Assembly: GCF_002234405.1 (NCBI RefSeq)
Contig: NZ_NMQT01000112.1
Span: 53,265-117,264 of the forward strand
DNA from: Amycolatopsis thailandensis
GTDB taxonomy: Bacteria > Actinomycetota > Actinomycetes > Mycobacteriales > Pseudonocardiaceae
Length of the DNA: 64,000 nucleotides
Direction: 5' to 3'
Both the position numbers and the translations under genes were made by a program. Within the stretch, counting starts at the first letter, position 1. Each line of letters opens with the position of its first letter. Under the pieces are notes generated by a model, which was not told the DNA's origin, did not search any database, and saw nothing but the letters and a program-made list of their open reading frames with translations. Shown one piece after another: positions 7,813 to 16,106 of the stretch.

Positions 7813-8178
7813 TCATCCCGTTTCCGGCGAATTCGGACCATCGGAAGACGCGGCGGAATTCTGCAGATCGTCGAGCAATTCCATTTGGCCGGTGATGACA
7901 CTGGTGAGAATTCCGCGCGCGACGGCGAGCAGTTCGGCCACCGACGGACTGGTCAGCGAGTAGGACACGGTCGTACCGTCCTTGCGGGGCACCACCAGTT
8001 TAGCCCGGCGCAGCACCGCGAGTTGCTGGGAGAGGTTGGCGGGCTCGATGCCGAGGTCAGCGAGCAGTTCCGAGACGTGATGGTCCCGCTCGCTGAGGAG
8101 TTCGAGCACGCGGATCCGGACGGGGTGCCCCAACGTCTTGAAGAATTCCGCCTTCACTTGGTACAGGGGTCTGCTCAT
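7813..8178 (-). CDS. ArsR/SmtB family winged-helix regulator, non-metal type
   Basis: 121 residues. The winged-helix core reads KTLGHPVRIRVLELLSERDH, then HVSELLADLGIEPANLSQQL, then the wing RKDGTTVSYSL. The ELCVC-type metal-binding cysteines of ArsR/SmtB sensors are absent and no cysteine occurs at all, so a metal ligand is unlikely. The ATG at 8178 has GGAGGG seven bases upstream. It is divergent from the 8391-9157 genes, and a TTGCATA-CT-TATGCAA palindrome lies in the gap, so it may repress those genes. The signal sensed is unknown. Confidence 0.9.
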   Translation of the reverse strand: MSRPLYQVKAEFFKTLGHPVRIRVLELLSERDHHVSELLADLGIEPANLSQQLAVLRRAKLVVPRKDGTTVSYSLTSPSVAELLAVARGILTSVITGQMELLDDLQNSAASSDGPNSPETG

Positions 8179-8343
8179 CGGTATCCCTCCGCTGCACGGG
8201 GAAGGATCGGTCCGGCCGTCCGCATGACAACAATCGTGCCCGACCAGGCCGCCCGCGAAACAACACCCCGCGCGGAACCGGCGGGACCGCACCCGATCAG
8301 GGCATAGCCTGCGTTTTCTTCAACCTCAGCACACACCGTTGAA

Positions 8344-8359
8344 TTGCATACTTATGCAA
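8344..8359. promoter_or_regulatory. Palindrome TTGCATA-CT-TATGCAA, candidate ArsR operator
   Basis: 7-bp perfect arms with a 2-nt spacer, in an AT-rich patch between the ArsR gene and the divergent small ORF and hypothetical gene. The ATA...TAT core resembles ArsR-type sites; binding by the neighbouring ArsR is inferred. Confidence 0.5.
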
Positions 8360-8390
8360 GTCTGCACACCCAGAGAAGGTGAGAACACCT

Positions 8391-8480
8391 GTGAGCCACG
8401 GCATGCGGGATTCCGCGAGCCCCTTGTCGGCCTACCGGCGCACGAGCGCCGCCCGGCCCGTCGCGAGGAGCGCACGGTGA
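8391..8480 (+). CDS. Possible 29-residue leader peptide coupled to the next gene
   Basis: A GTG-initiated frame (an in-frame GTG also at 8379) preceded by GAGAAGGTGAG encodes a 29-residue Ser/Ala/Arg-rich peptide ending in ARPVARSAR. Its TGA stop (8478-8480) overlaps the GTG start of the following gene (8477) as GTGA, the arrangement used for translational coupling. It is too short for codon statistics and has no recognised homologue, so it could be a leader ORF, a small protein or chance. Confidence 0.35.
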   Translation: MSHGMRDSASPLSAYRRTSAARPVARSAR

Positions 8481-9157
8481 CGACACGCCGCCCCGCGCCC
8501 GCCGCTGCCACCCGGGCCCATCTGATGCTCGCCGCCCACGCGGCAGAACTGGCCGACCTCGCCGCGAACGCCGCCCGGGCGGGCGCGGCAGCCGATCAGG
8601 AGACGACGCGGGCCACACCGGACCATTCGGACCTGATCGGGATGGCTCAGCAGATCCTCGACGCGGCCGTGGTCGCCGCGAGGCTCGACGGAAAGACCTG
8701 GCAGGAGATCTCCCGCTCGCTCGACGACGCGACACCGCAGTCCGCGCGTACGCGGTATTGGCCCGCGGTCGCGCGGTTCCGGGCGGATCCCTTTCCCTCA
8801 CAAGACGCACGCCGCGAAGGCGTGCCGGGGCGTACACGGCAGACGTCCTTCAGGCTGCGCCGCTCGCTTGTCCCGGAACGGCAACCCGAAGCTCCGGCCG
8901 AGGCCGGAGCGGGTGCGACTCCCCCGCCTGCCTCGCACCTCGCCCTCGTCACGATCCCGTCCGAGCAGGGCGAGACCGAGACGGAACGCGAACCGGCGGC
9001 CGCGGACACCAGGCTGAAGATCGCGGAAAGGCTGGTCGCCGCCTACGAGCGGATCGCGACCAACGACCGGCAACCGCCACAATGGATCCTCGACGGCCTT
9101 GCCCACGCCCGCCGTACCGCCGCGGAACTCCGCGCGGCGGGCAGATCCGCCGAATGA
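8477..9157 (+). CDS. Hypothetical protein with a sigma/Xre-like HTH segment
   Basis: 226 residues from GTG 8477 with GAGGAG six bases upstream. After an Ala-rich helical N-terminus, residues ~65-95 read VVAARLDGKTWQEISRSLDD, which matches the 'G.TWQ.IG..LG.S' helix-turn-helix seen in small actinobacterial DNA-binding proteins; the middle is Pro/Ala-rich and probably disordered, and the end is helical and charged. It lacks a signal peptide or membrane segment. Its start overlaps a short upstream ORF by 4 nt, and it converges on a tiny minus-strand gene through a shared hairpin. The specific role is unknown. Confidence 0.75.
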   Translation: MTTRRPAPAAATRAHLMLAAHAAELADLAANAARAGAAADQETTRATPDHSDLIGMAQQILDAAVVAARLDGKTWQEISRSLDDATPQSARTRYWPAVARFRADPFPSQDARREGVPGRTRQTSFRLRRSLVPERQPEAPAEAGAGATPPPASHLALVTIPSEQGETETEREPAAADTRLKIAERLVAAYERIATNDRQPPQWILDGLAHARRTAAELRAAGRSAE

Positions 9158-9185
9158 CCTCGGCGAGCCGAAGCTACGCCGAGGT
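9157..9185. terminator. Bidirectional terminator-like hairpin
   Basis: ACCTCGGCG and CGCCGAGGT make 9-bp perfect arms with an 11-nt loop. It spans the stop of the plus-strand hypothetical gene (9157) and the stop of the minus-strand 49-residue ORF (9174-9176 in the loop), so it would serve both convergent transcripts. Confidence 0.6.
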
Positions 9186-9323
9186 CGCGAGACCGGCTTC
9201 GCGGTCGAGGTCGCGCTCGTCTTCTGCCTGCTTCCGCAACACCATCTTCGCGACGAGATCGAAGATCGGCGTCGCTTCCTGCGGGAAGGTCACGCTCTGC
9301 TGATTCGCACTGTCGGCGATCAT
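9174..9323 (-). CDS. 49-residue protein downstream of the RHS toxin; possible immunity or small conserved protein
   Basis: ATG at 9323 with GAGGAG nine bases upstream; 49 codons ending TAG at 9174-9176. The sequence contains FPQEATPIFDLVAKMVLRKQ, followed by AEDERDLDREAGLATSA, an amphipathic and charged helix-like peptide. It lies on the same strand, 113 nt after the RHS toxin gene, where the cognate immunity gene is normally found, yet is much smaller than known nuclease immunity proteins. It shares TPIFD with the small ORF at 7638. The start signal, stop and terminator hairpin support a real gene; function is not established. Confidence 0.6.
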   Translation of the reverse strand: MIADSANQQSVTFPQEATPIFDLVAKMVLRKQAEDERDLDREAGLATSA

Positions 9324-9436
9324 GAACTGCTGCTCCTCAAGAGTGACGGCTACTGCGACCCATCACTCTAACGGCCGCATCACAGTGACGGGGCGTAATT
9401 CGGGTTTTTCGGCCGAATTTCCCGTCACAGCGGCGC

Positions 9437-12400
9437 TCACAGGTACTGGCTGAGGTCGTGCCCCTTCGGGTTCTTGATCCACTCGGTGCCGTCGGGCTTG
9501 GTGAACTTGCCGCTGATGGTGTCGAACTTGGTGCCCAGCGGGGGCAGGTCCGGCAGCGGGACGTCCATCTTGCTGTTCATCAGCCGTTTGGCGATGTCCG
9601 GGGTGATCCCGGTGTACTGGGTGTTGATCTCGACGTGATCGCGGATGCCGCGTTCGAAGTCGTTGTCGGATTTGGGGAACTTCACCTCGTCGCTGGGCTT
9701 GACCTTGAAGTCGATGGCGATGTCTGAGGCGTCCCGTCTCGCCAGGGCGGGGTTGATGTCCACGAAGGTGTGCAGGCTCGATTCGAGCTTCTTGTAGTTC
9801 ATGTTCGCGGTGTGGGTCAGCGGGATCATGTTGTCGGCGGTGCCAGGTCCGCCCATGTCGCCGTTCTCGAGGTGCCCGCGGATCCACTTCTCGTCGGCCC
9901 TCAGGAACTGGTTCCCGTCCGCGTCGGGTTTGTTCCTTCGGGTGTTCTCCAGGGTCTCCACGAGCTCGTCGCTCAGCTTGTTCTCCCCGTACACCGACCC
10001 GTCCGTGTCCACCTTGTTGTGGATGACCGAGTTTTCGTTCAGCTTGTCTACGTCGGTGACCTGGTTCTTGTCCGGCTGGTTGACGAAATCCTTCCCGCGC
10101 GTGGAGTTCTTGTCGTAGGTGGCCGTGACCTCTTCGGTGGTCCCCGCCTGGTTCTTGGTGCGGCCACCGCGGTTGGCGTTGTCGTTCTCGGTCCGAGGGC
10201 GCTTCGCACTGCCCCCGGTGTTGCCCGCGTTGTGCCCGGTTCCGGAGGTTCCAGGGCCGTCGACGAACTTGCGTTTCTTGGGACACCACACCAGGCCGAG
10301 CGGATCCGAGCCCGAAGTCGGGTCGTGCGGGTAGCCGGCGGGATCGGGCCCGGCGGGGAGGCCGAGCGGATCCTGGCTGAGGTACCGCGCGGTGGCCGGG
10401 TCGAAGTAGCGGTGCAGGTTGTAGTGGAGCCCGCTCTCCGCGTCCAGGTACTGACCGGGGAACCGCAGCGGTGTGCCGGGGAACGGCGTCCCTGGCAACG
10501 GCAGGCCCCACAGTGTCCAGCGGCCGCTCCAGTTCGGGATGCCGACCGGGTCGAGCAGATCGGTCGGCGTGCCGATGGAGTCGTTCACGAAAGCCTGGAA
10601 TCGCACCGATCCGGCGGCTTGGTCGGTCTGGGTGACCGGTTCCTCGGTGTCCGGCCGCCGCTCCCAGGTGGTGACGGTGACGCCTGACGGCCCGGTGTGC
10701 GCCTGCTCGATCAGTGCGTTGCCGTCCCAGACGAAGCGCACCTCCTCGACGACCTGGCCGTCCGGGCCGAGGAGTTCCTTCGCCGTGCGGCGGCCGAGCG
10801 GGTCGTAGCGGTACCGCCAGCGGCGTCCGTCCGGCGTGGTGAGGCCGGTCAGCCGGTTACGCGCGTCCCACTCGTACCGCCAGATCCGGTCACCCTCGTG
10901 CCGGGCGGTACGGCGACCGCTCACATCGTGTTCGTAGCGGACCACGCCCGCGCTAGTGACTGTGTTGCGCTCGTAGGTGCGCTGTCCGGCTTCGGGGTAA
11001 GCGACGTTCGTGGTGGCCCATTGCACGACCTTCCCGGCGCGGTCGTAGGCGACGTCTTCGCGCACGCCGTCGACCAGATGGGTGGTGATCCGTCCGGCCG
11101 CGTCGCGTCCGAAGGACTCGCCTCCGGCGGCGTCGCGGATGGCGGTCAGATCGCCGTCGGCGGACCGCGCGAACTCCCGGTGCCGCAGTACGGTGCCGGT
11201 CGCGTCGGTGAGGGTCTGGCCGACGATCCGGTCGTCGGCGTCGAACTGCTGCCGAAGCCGGGCACCTCCGTCGACACGGCGGTCGATCGGGCGGCCTTCG
11301 GTGTCATAGGCGTATTCGACGAGGTGATCGGCGGTCGACAACGCGCTCGGCCGCTCTTCCTTGTCGAAGGACCAGACGCTGGTCGCGCCCGACGGGGTCC
11401 GGCGGCTGATGGCGCCTTGCGCCGAGTCGTACTCGAAGATCACTTCGAGTCCGTCGGTGACGGTGCGGACCGTCCGGCCGTTCTCGTCCCGTTCGAACTC
11501 CACGACGGACTCGCCGTCATCGGCACGGACCAGTTCGCCCACCACGTCGTAGGCGTAAGTGGTCTCCGCGTCGTCGGTGCGGATCCGGACCAGGTTGCCG
11601 ATCAGGTCGTAGCCGTATTCCGTCGCCCGGCCGGCGGGGTCGACCGACCGGACGAGCTGGCCCGCCGCGTCGTAGGCGTAGGTGGTCGGCCTGCCGTCGA
11701 AGTCGGTCTGCCGGACGAGACGACCCGCCGGATCGTATTCGTAGGTCCAGGTCAGCCCGGCGGGGTTGGTCACCGTGGCAGGCCGCAGCTCGGTGTCGTA
11801 GGCGTACTGGGTCCGCCCGCCCGCCGGATCGATCTCCGCGGTCAGCATGTCGAACGGGCCGTACTCGCGCCGCGTCGCGCGCCCCGACGGATCGACGTGC
11901 TCGATCTCGTTGCCTTCGCTGTCGTAGCGCCAGCTCTGCCGCTCGCTCAGCGAGCCGACCCGCCAGGCCCGAAGCCCCTCGACGGTCCAGCCGATCCGGG
12001 CCCGTCCCCTGCCGTGCGGAACCGAGCGCGGCCTGCCGAACAGATCGTGGTCCTCAGTGCCCGGGTCGTCCGATTCCGGGCCGGTGTCGATGGTGATCCC
12101 GCCGGAGACACCGACCGGATCCTGCCGCGGATCCGGCCCAAGGCCATCCGGGTACGCCCGGTAACGGGTGTGGTCACCCTCGTCCGCCACCAGCCCGTCG
12201 ACCGCGCCGTCCTCGGAGCGGTTCACCAGCACCACGGTGTCGTCGGGCCGGGTGACCTTCGAGATCTCACCATCGGCGTTGTAGGTGAACCGCGTGGTGC
12301 GGCCGAGCGGGTCGGTCTTCGACAGCATCCTGCCCCTGTCGTCCCAGGTGAAAACCGTGGACGCGCCGAGCGGATCCGTCTCGCGCACCACGTGGTGCGC

Positions 12401-14311
12401 CCCGTCGAGCTCGAAGACCGTGACGTGGCCGAGGGAGTTGGTGTAGCGGGTCCGCCGCGGCTCGTATTCGAAAGCGCAGTCGAGGAAACCCCGATCGCCG
12501 ACGGTGCGGACACAGCGCCCGGCCGCGTCATAGATGTAGCGGTACCAGATCCCGTTGCGGTCCTGCCATTCCGCCAGGCGACCTTGCGGGTCGTAGTCGA
12601 AGCGCAGAGCCCGCCCCGAAGAGTTGGTCACCTCGGTGAGGTTTCCGGCGTCGTCGTAGCCGTAGCGCATGACGACCACGTTCTGGCCCTGGCCCGGATC
12701 GGTCATCCGCACCGCGTGGATCCGGCCGCGTGCGCGGTCGATCTCCAGCACCCGTCCGTCGGAATGCCGCCAGCGCACGCCGGCGCCGTCGGCGTCGTGG
12801 TCCACCTCGATCCGCGGGCCGTCCTCGCCGAGCTCGAACGCGGTCAGCGGCAGCACTCCCGCCGGGGCGCCGGACACCGGCGCGAAGCACAGCGTGATCC
12901 CGGAATCCCAGGTCACGAGCCGATACAGCCCCGCCTCGTCCACCATCAGCACACGCGAGGGCCCGGCGAGCGATTCCATCGGCAGTCCCGGCAAGGGCCG
13001 CGGGAACATCATGACCGTGCCGTCGTCGGAGAAGAAATGGGCGTGATCGGCGGTGAATTCCAGCCGCAGATCGGCGGTCGACGCCCAGGACGGGCCGAAA
13101 CCGGTGCCCTCCCGGTAGCTCGACATGTGCGTACGGCGGATACGGATGGGCAGCGGGCCCGCCAGAGACAGGTCGTCCTGCACCATCACGACCTCGCCGG
13201 TGGCGATGTCGATCGGGTCGCCACAGAGGTTCAGTTCGTCCGGCGCGGCCGGCTTGTTCGGCGGGTTCTCCCCGCGTCCCGGGGGCGGGCTCTTGGTCCC
13301 GCCACCTGAGCCTCCGCCGGAACCCGAAGGAGTGACGTGATCGCCGGTGGGGTTGGTGTTGCCGTTCTTGTCCCCGCCGCCGGAACCGCCCTTGTCGCCA
13401 CCGGTGTTGCCCTTGTCCCCGGACGGACCGTGATCGCCGGAGGGATTGGTGTGGTCTCCCGACGGGCTGGTGTTTTCGTCCTTCGGGTTGGGCTTGGGCT
13501 TCGAATCGGGCGATTTGGTCTTGATGTCCTTGGGCTTGCCGGACGGCTTGACCGTTCCGCCCTTGAGGTTCTTCAACGCCTTCGCGGCGTCACCGAACAG
13601 ATCGTCGACCTTCTTCAGCAACGGCGTGAGGGCCTTGAGCGCCTTCACCAGCTTCGTCGTGAGACCGGTGATCTTCGACGCCGTCTTCGCCACCGCCGCC
13701 ACGACCTGCGGCACCACCCACGCCAGCCCGATCCCGAGTGTGAACACCACCTGCAACGCCCACGAGATCAGATGTCCGATGAGTTCGGCGATGATGTCCC
13801 GGACCAGCGTCCGGACCGCGGCGACGACCTCCCCGGCCGTCTTCACCCCGCTGCCCGCGCCTTCGCTGCCCTTCTGCGCGCTCTCGATCAGCGTCGCCGT
13901 GTTCTTCGCCTGCTTCCGATACGCGTCAGCGGCTTCACCCGACCAGCTGCCGAGGTCCTTCTCGACCAGATCCACCAGCTCGACGGAGACTTCCCCGAGC
14001 TCTTTGGCGATGTTGGTCCAGGTCTCCGCCTGCGCCGCGATCTCGTCGGCGTTGCCGGTCAGCGCGTTGAGGGCCTCCTTCAACGGACCGACGTGCTCGA
14101 TCAACCAGCCGACACCGGCGGCGAACACCGCCCCGAACGGGTCCATCACCGCTGTCAGCGCGTCCAGCGCGGTCCCCACGGCGCCCATCGCGACGGATGC
14201 CCAGTCGCCACTCTCGATCGCGGACTTCAGGTCGAGCGCGCCCTCCAGCAACGGCACGCCCGACACCGCCGTTGTCGAGTCCTTGACCGGCGCGACGAGG
14301 GGATTGCTCAT
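9437..14311 (-). CDS. RHS-repeat polymorphic toxin with WXG-type N-terminus and nuclease-like C-terminal tip
   Basis: 1624 residues from ATG 14311 (an in-frame TTG lies 4 codons upstream). Residues ~80-150 are helical with a W-S-G (WXG) turn near 123-125, as in type VII secretion substrates. Hydrophobic stretches follow at ~175-210, then a Gly/Ser/Lys/Asp linker to ~350, a DUF6531-type segment (DPIDIATGEVVMVQDDLSL) and many YD/RHS repeats such as RYEYDAAGRL-like units. The core ends RYLSQDPLGL and SDPLGLVW, the usual cleavage boundary. The last ~282 residues are the variable tip, with RGHLENGDMGGPGT...NMIPLT, resembling GHLLN-type DNA/RNA non-specific nucleases; the histidine is probably catalytic. 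A contact-dependent antibacterial effector is likely. Confidence 0.92.
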   Translation of the reverse strand: MSNPLVAPVKDSTTAVSGVPLLEGALDLKSAIESGDWASVAMGAVGTALDALTAVMDPFGAVFAAGVGWLIEHVGPLKEALNALTGNADEIAAQAETWTNIAKELGEVSVELVDLVEKDLGSWSGEAADAYRKQAKNTATLIESAQKGSEGAGSGVKTAGEVVAAVRTLVRDIIAELIGHLISWALQVVFTLGIGLAWVVPQVVAAVAKTASKITGLTTKLVKALKALTPLLKKVDDLFGDAAKALKNLKGGTVKPSGKPKDIKTKSPDSKPKPNPKDENTSPSGDHTNPSGDHGPSGDKGNTGGDKGGSGGGDKNGNTNPTGDHVTPSGSGGGSGGGTKSPPPGRGENPPNKPAAPDELNLCGDPIDIATGEVVMVQDDLSLAGPLPIRIRRTHMSSYREGTGFGPSWASTADLRLEFTADHAHFFSDDGTVMMFPRPLPGLPMESLAGPSRVLMVDEAGLYRLVTWDSGITLCFAPVSGAPAGVLPLTAFELGEDGPRIEVDHDADGAGVRWRHSDGRVLEIDRARGRIHAVRMTDPGQGQNVVVMRYGYDDAGNLTEVTNSSGRALRFDYDPQGRLAEWQDRNGIWYRYIYDAAGRCVRTVGDRGFLDCAFEYEPRRTRYTNSLGHVTVFELDGAHHVVRETDPLGASTVFTWDDRGRMLSKTDPLGRTTRFTYNADGEISKVTRPDDTVVLVNRSEDGAVDGLVADEGDHTRYRAYPDGLGPDPRQDPVGVSGGITIDTGPESDDPGTEDHDLFGRPRSVPHGRGRARIGWTVEGLRAWRVGSLSERQSWRYDSEGNEIEHVDPSGRATRREYGPFDMLTAEIDPAGGRTQYAYDTELRPATVTNPAGLTWTYEYDPAGRLVRQTDFDGRPTTYAYDAAGQLVRSVDPAGRATEYGYDLIGNLVRIRTDDAETTYAYDVVGELVRADDGESVVEFERDENGRTVRTVTDGLEVIFEYDSAQGAISRRTPSGATSVWSFDKEERPSALSTADHLVEYAYDTEGRPIDRRVDGGARLRQQFDADDRIVGQTLTDATGTVLRHREFARSADGDLTAIRDAAGGESFGRDAAGRITTHLVDGVREDVAYDRAGKVVQWATTNVAYPEAGQRTYERNTVTSAGVVRYEHDVSGRRTARHEGDRIWRYEWDARNRLTGLTTPDGRRWRYRYDPLGRRTAKELLGPDGQVVEEVRFVWDGNALIEQAHTGPSGVTVTTWERRPDTEEPVTQTDQAAGSVRFQAFVNDSIGTPTDLLDPVGIPNWSGRWTLWGLPLPGTPFPGTPLRFPGQYLDAESGLHYNLHRYFDPATARYLSQDPLGLPAGPDPAGYPHDPTSGSDPLGLVWCPKKRKFVDGPGTSGTGHNAGNTGGSAKRPRTENDNANRGGRTKNQAGTTEEVTATYDKNSTRGKDFVNQPDKNQVTDVDKLNENSVIHNKVDTDGSVYGENKLSDELVETLENTRRNKPDADGNQFLRADEKWIRGHLENGDMGGPGTADNMIPLTHTANMNYKKLESSLHTFVDINPALARRDASDIAIDFKVKPSDEVKFPKSDNDFERGIRDHVEINTQYTGITPDIAKRLMNSKMDVPLPDLPPLGTKFDTISGKFTKPDGTEWIKNPKGHDLSQYL

Positions 14312-14388
14312 GACTTGATTCAAGCATGGAGCGATGGCCGGACGGCGTCACACCGCCTGGCCATCGGATGACACAGCTCAGCGGGCTG

Positions 14389-14739
14389 TCACCAGATGCG
14401 CACCTCGTACACGCGGACGGTGCCGGAGAAGCCCACACCCTGCCAGTAGCCCAGCGTCGAAGTCTCGTACCGGCCGTTGCGCTCGTAGTTGACGGTCACC
14501 TTGTTGTTGCCCGAGAAGACGTTGTAGACGCCGCCGATGTTCGTGCCGGTGACTCCGGCGTTCGCGAAGCACTTGTTGGTCCCCATGCCGTTGCCGAACG
14601 AAATGTCCAGCTTCACGAAGTCGTCCCTGTTGCCGCAGGCGACCTCACCGATGGCGAAGGCGGGGCTCGCCGGAATCGCGACGAGCAGGCCGAGGGCGGC
14701 CGCACCGACGACCGAAAGCCTCTTGAGACTCTTTCGCAT
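14389..14739 (-). CDS. Secreted beta/gamma-crystallin-like (killer toxin-like) protein
   Basis: 116 residues with a Sec signal peptide (RKSLKRLSV, hydrophobic core, ASPAFA cleavage near residue 29). The mature ~87-residue domain contains CGNRDDFVKLDI, KCFANAG and FSGNNKVTVNYERNGRYE, the pattern of the compact crystallin-fold proteins related to Streptomyces killer-toxin-like protein SKLP and metalloproteinase inhibitor (family knowledge). Two cysteines (in ACGN and KCFAN) could form one disulfide. ATG 14739 is preceded by GGAAGGAAA. It is on the same strand upstream of the RHS gene with 77 nt between, so co-expression is possible. A role in antagonism or surface binding is inferred only. Confidence 0.85.
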   Translation of the reverse strand: MRKSLKRLSVVGAAALGLLVAIPASPAFAIGEVACGNRDDFVKLDISFGNGMGTNKCFANAGVTGTNIGGVYNVFSGNNKVTVNYERNGRYETSTLGYWQGVGFSGTVRVYEVRIW

Positions 14740-14920
14740 TATGGCTGGATTTCCTTCCTCGCAGGGATGATCGCCCATTCGTTCACGGGGCGGGAGCGAG
14801 CCTATCCACGCTGGAACGACGAGGAACGAAAAGTCCGTGACCCTGCCTGTTGTGCGTCCCGACACTGACCGAAGAGGCAGGAAGGTGCCCGAGATCACTC
14901 GTACGGCTGACTCGAAGGAC

Positions 14921-15742
14921 TCAAGAATCCTTTGTGGACAGCCGATCGGACCCGGCCCGCGCCACGGGTTCCTCCTGCTCACGACGGGTGAGCACCAAGG
15001 GGACGTCCTCGGTGACGGCCACCGTGTGCTCGGTGTGCGCCGCACGCGAGCCGTCCGCCGATCGGATGGTCCAGCCGTCGGGGTCGAAGACGATCCGGTC
15101 GGTCGTGCGGGCGAACCAGGGTTCGAGCGCGAGGGTGAGCCCCGGCTGGAGCGTCAGGCCGCGGCCGGCTTTGCCCTTGTTGGGAACGTGGAGTTCCTCG
15201 TGCATGGTGCGGCCGATGCCATGGCCGCCGAACTCGGTGTTGACCGGATAGCCGTGGTCACGGGCGACCGCTCCGATGGCCGCCGAAATGTCACCCAGAC
15301 GATTGCCCGGACGCGCCACGTCGATCGCCGCCTCCAGAGCTTCCTCGGTGGCTCGGACGATCCGCAGGTCCTGCTCGGCGGCCGTCCCGACGATGACCGT
15401 GCGCGCCGAGTCGGCCGCCCAGCCGTCGATCGTGACCGCGAAGTCCGCGGTGAGCACGTCGCCGTCCCGCAGTACGTAGTCGTGGGGCAGGCCGTGCAGG
15501 ACCGCGTCGTTGACCGCCAGGCAGATGACGTTACGGAACGGCCCCTTGCCGAAGGACGGCGCGTAGTCCCAGTAACACGACTCGGCCCCGCGCCGTTCGA
15601 TCATCCCGCGTACGTGGTGTTCCAGGTCCATGAGGTTGACGCCCACGTCGGCGAGTTCGCCGACCTCGGTGAGCACCTCGGCCACGAAACGCCCGGTCAC
15701 GTGCATGCGCTCGATCTCGGCGGGCGTCTTCAGTTCGATCAC
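14921..15742 (-). CDS. map: Type I methionine aminopeptidase, additional copy
   Basis: 273 residues. Metal ligands of the pita-bread fold are visible: two aspartates in TADFAVTIDGWAADSART, the histidine in FGGHGIGRTMHE, and glutamates in LALEPW and AHTEHT. It removes N-terminal methionine in the cytoplasm. The GTG at 15742 starts at the conserved VIELKTPAEIERM; longer in-frame starts would run through the operator. It is not next to adenylate kinase/secY-type genes as the housekeeping map often is, so it is likely a paralogue. Upstream is a pair of GGTAT-N4-ATACC sites, implying dedicated regulation. Confidence 0.93.
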   Translation of the reverse strand: MIELKTPAEIERMHVTGRFVAEVLTEVGELADVGVNLMDLEHHVRGMIERRGAESCYWDYAPSFGKGPFRNVICLAVNDAVLHGLPHDYVLRDGDVLTADFAVTIDGWAADSARTVIVGTAAEQDLRIVRATEEALEAAIDVARPGNRLGDISAAIGAVARDHGYPVNTEFGGHGIGRTMHEELHVPNKGKAGRGLTLQPGLTLALEPWFARTTDRIVFDPDGWTIRSADGSRAAHTEHTVAVTEDVPLVLTRREQEEPVARAGSDRLSTKDS

Positions 15743-15760
15743 GGGAGCCTCACGTCCAGG

Positions 15761-15812
15761 GTTGGTATTATCATACCGGCAGCCTAGCATGGAGCGGTAT
15801 AATAATACCAAC
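15761..15812. promoter_or_regulatory. Double operator upstream of map
   Basis: 18-bp arms (GTTGGTATTATCATACCG at 15761-15778 and, with one mismatch, its complement at 15795-15812) are separated by 16 bp. Each arm is itself a palindrome, GGTAT-TATC-ATACC and GGTAT-AATA-ATACC. The left site contains TATGAT on the minus strand, a good -10 hexamer for map. No regulator gene is adjacent. Confidence 0.7.
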
Positions 15813-15835
15813 GGTGTCTCCTGAGTGGGCCCGGT

Positions 15836-15881
15836 GTCGTGAGTGTTTTGGGTCGTTCTAACCCCACTTGCCACTCACGAC
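15836..15881. repeat. Palindromic repeat, 10-bp arms
   Basis: GTCGTGAGTG (15836-15845) and CACTCACGAC (15872-15881) are perfect complements with a 26-nt loop that contains a second partial pairing (TGGGT / AACCCCA). One of four consecutive palindromes in the 410-bp gap between map and the aminotransferase gene; the gap has no gene. Confidence 0.65.
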
Positions 15882-15931
15882 CACCTCGACCTGATGCGAT
15901 CCGCCGGGAAGGCGGCGTTGCGGAAGCCGCT

Positions 15932-15986
15932 TTCCGTGAAGGCCTCCTTGAGGGACCCAGAGTCCCTCAAGGAGGCCTTCACGGAA
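15932..15986. repeat. Long perfect palindrome, 25-bp arms
   Basis: Arms 15932-15956 and 15962-15986 are perfect complements with a 5-nt loop (CCAGA). The arm begins TTCCGTGAAGGCCTCCTTG. It contains the GTGAAGGCC seed shared with other palindromes of this window. No U-tract follows on either strand. Confidence 0.8.
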
Positions 15987-16036
15987 TCGGCAATCGCCAA
16001 CGTTCTTCCCACGTGCACCGGCAGCCACAGCGGCTG

Positions 16037-16059
16037 CGCGTGAAGGCCCCCTTCACGCG
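16037..16059. repeat. Palindrome, 10-bp arms
   Basis: CGCGTGAAGG-CCC-CCTTCACGCG; shares the GTGAAGG seed of the neighbouring elements. Confidence 0.7.
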
Positions 16060-16106
16060 GCTCAGCCGAGGGAACTCGACCTTCACGCGTTGCCAAGTAC
16101 ATGAAG

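Noticed and set aside
10697..13309. 870-codon plus-strand frame (and several others) opposite the RHS gene
   Set aside because: It is the antisense shadow of the RHS repeats: repetitive GC-rich sequence opens frames on the other strand, there is no ribosome site, and the peptide has no recognisable fold.
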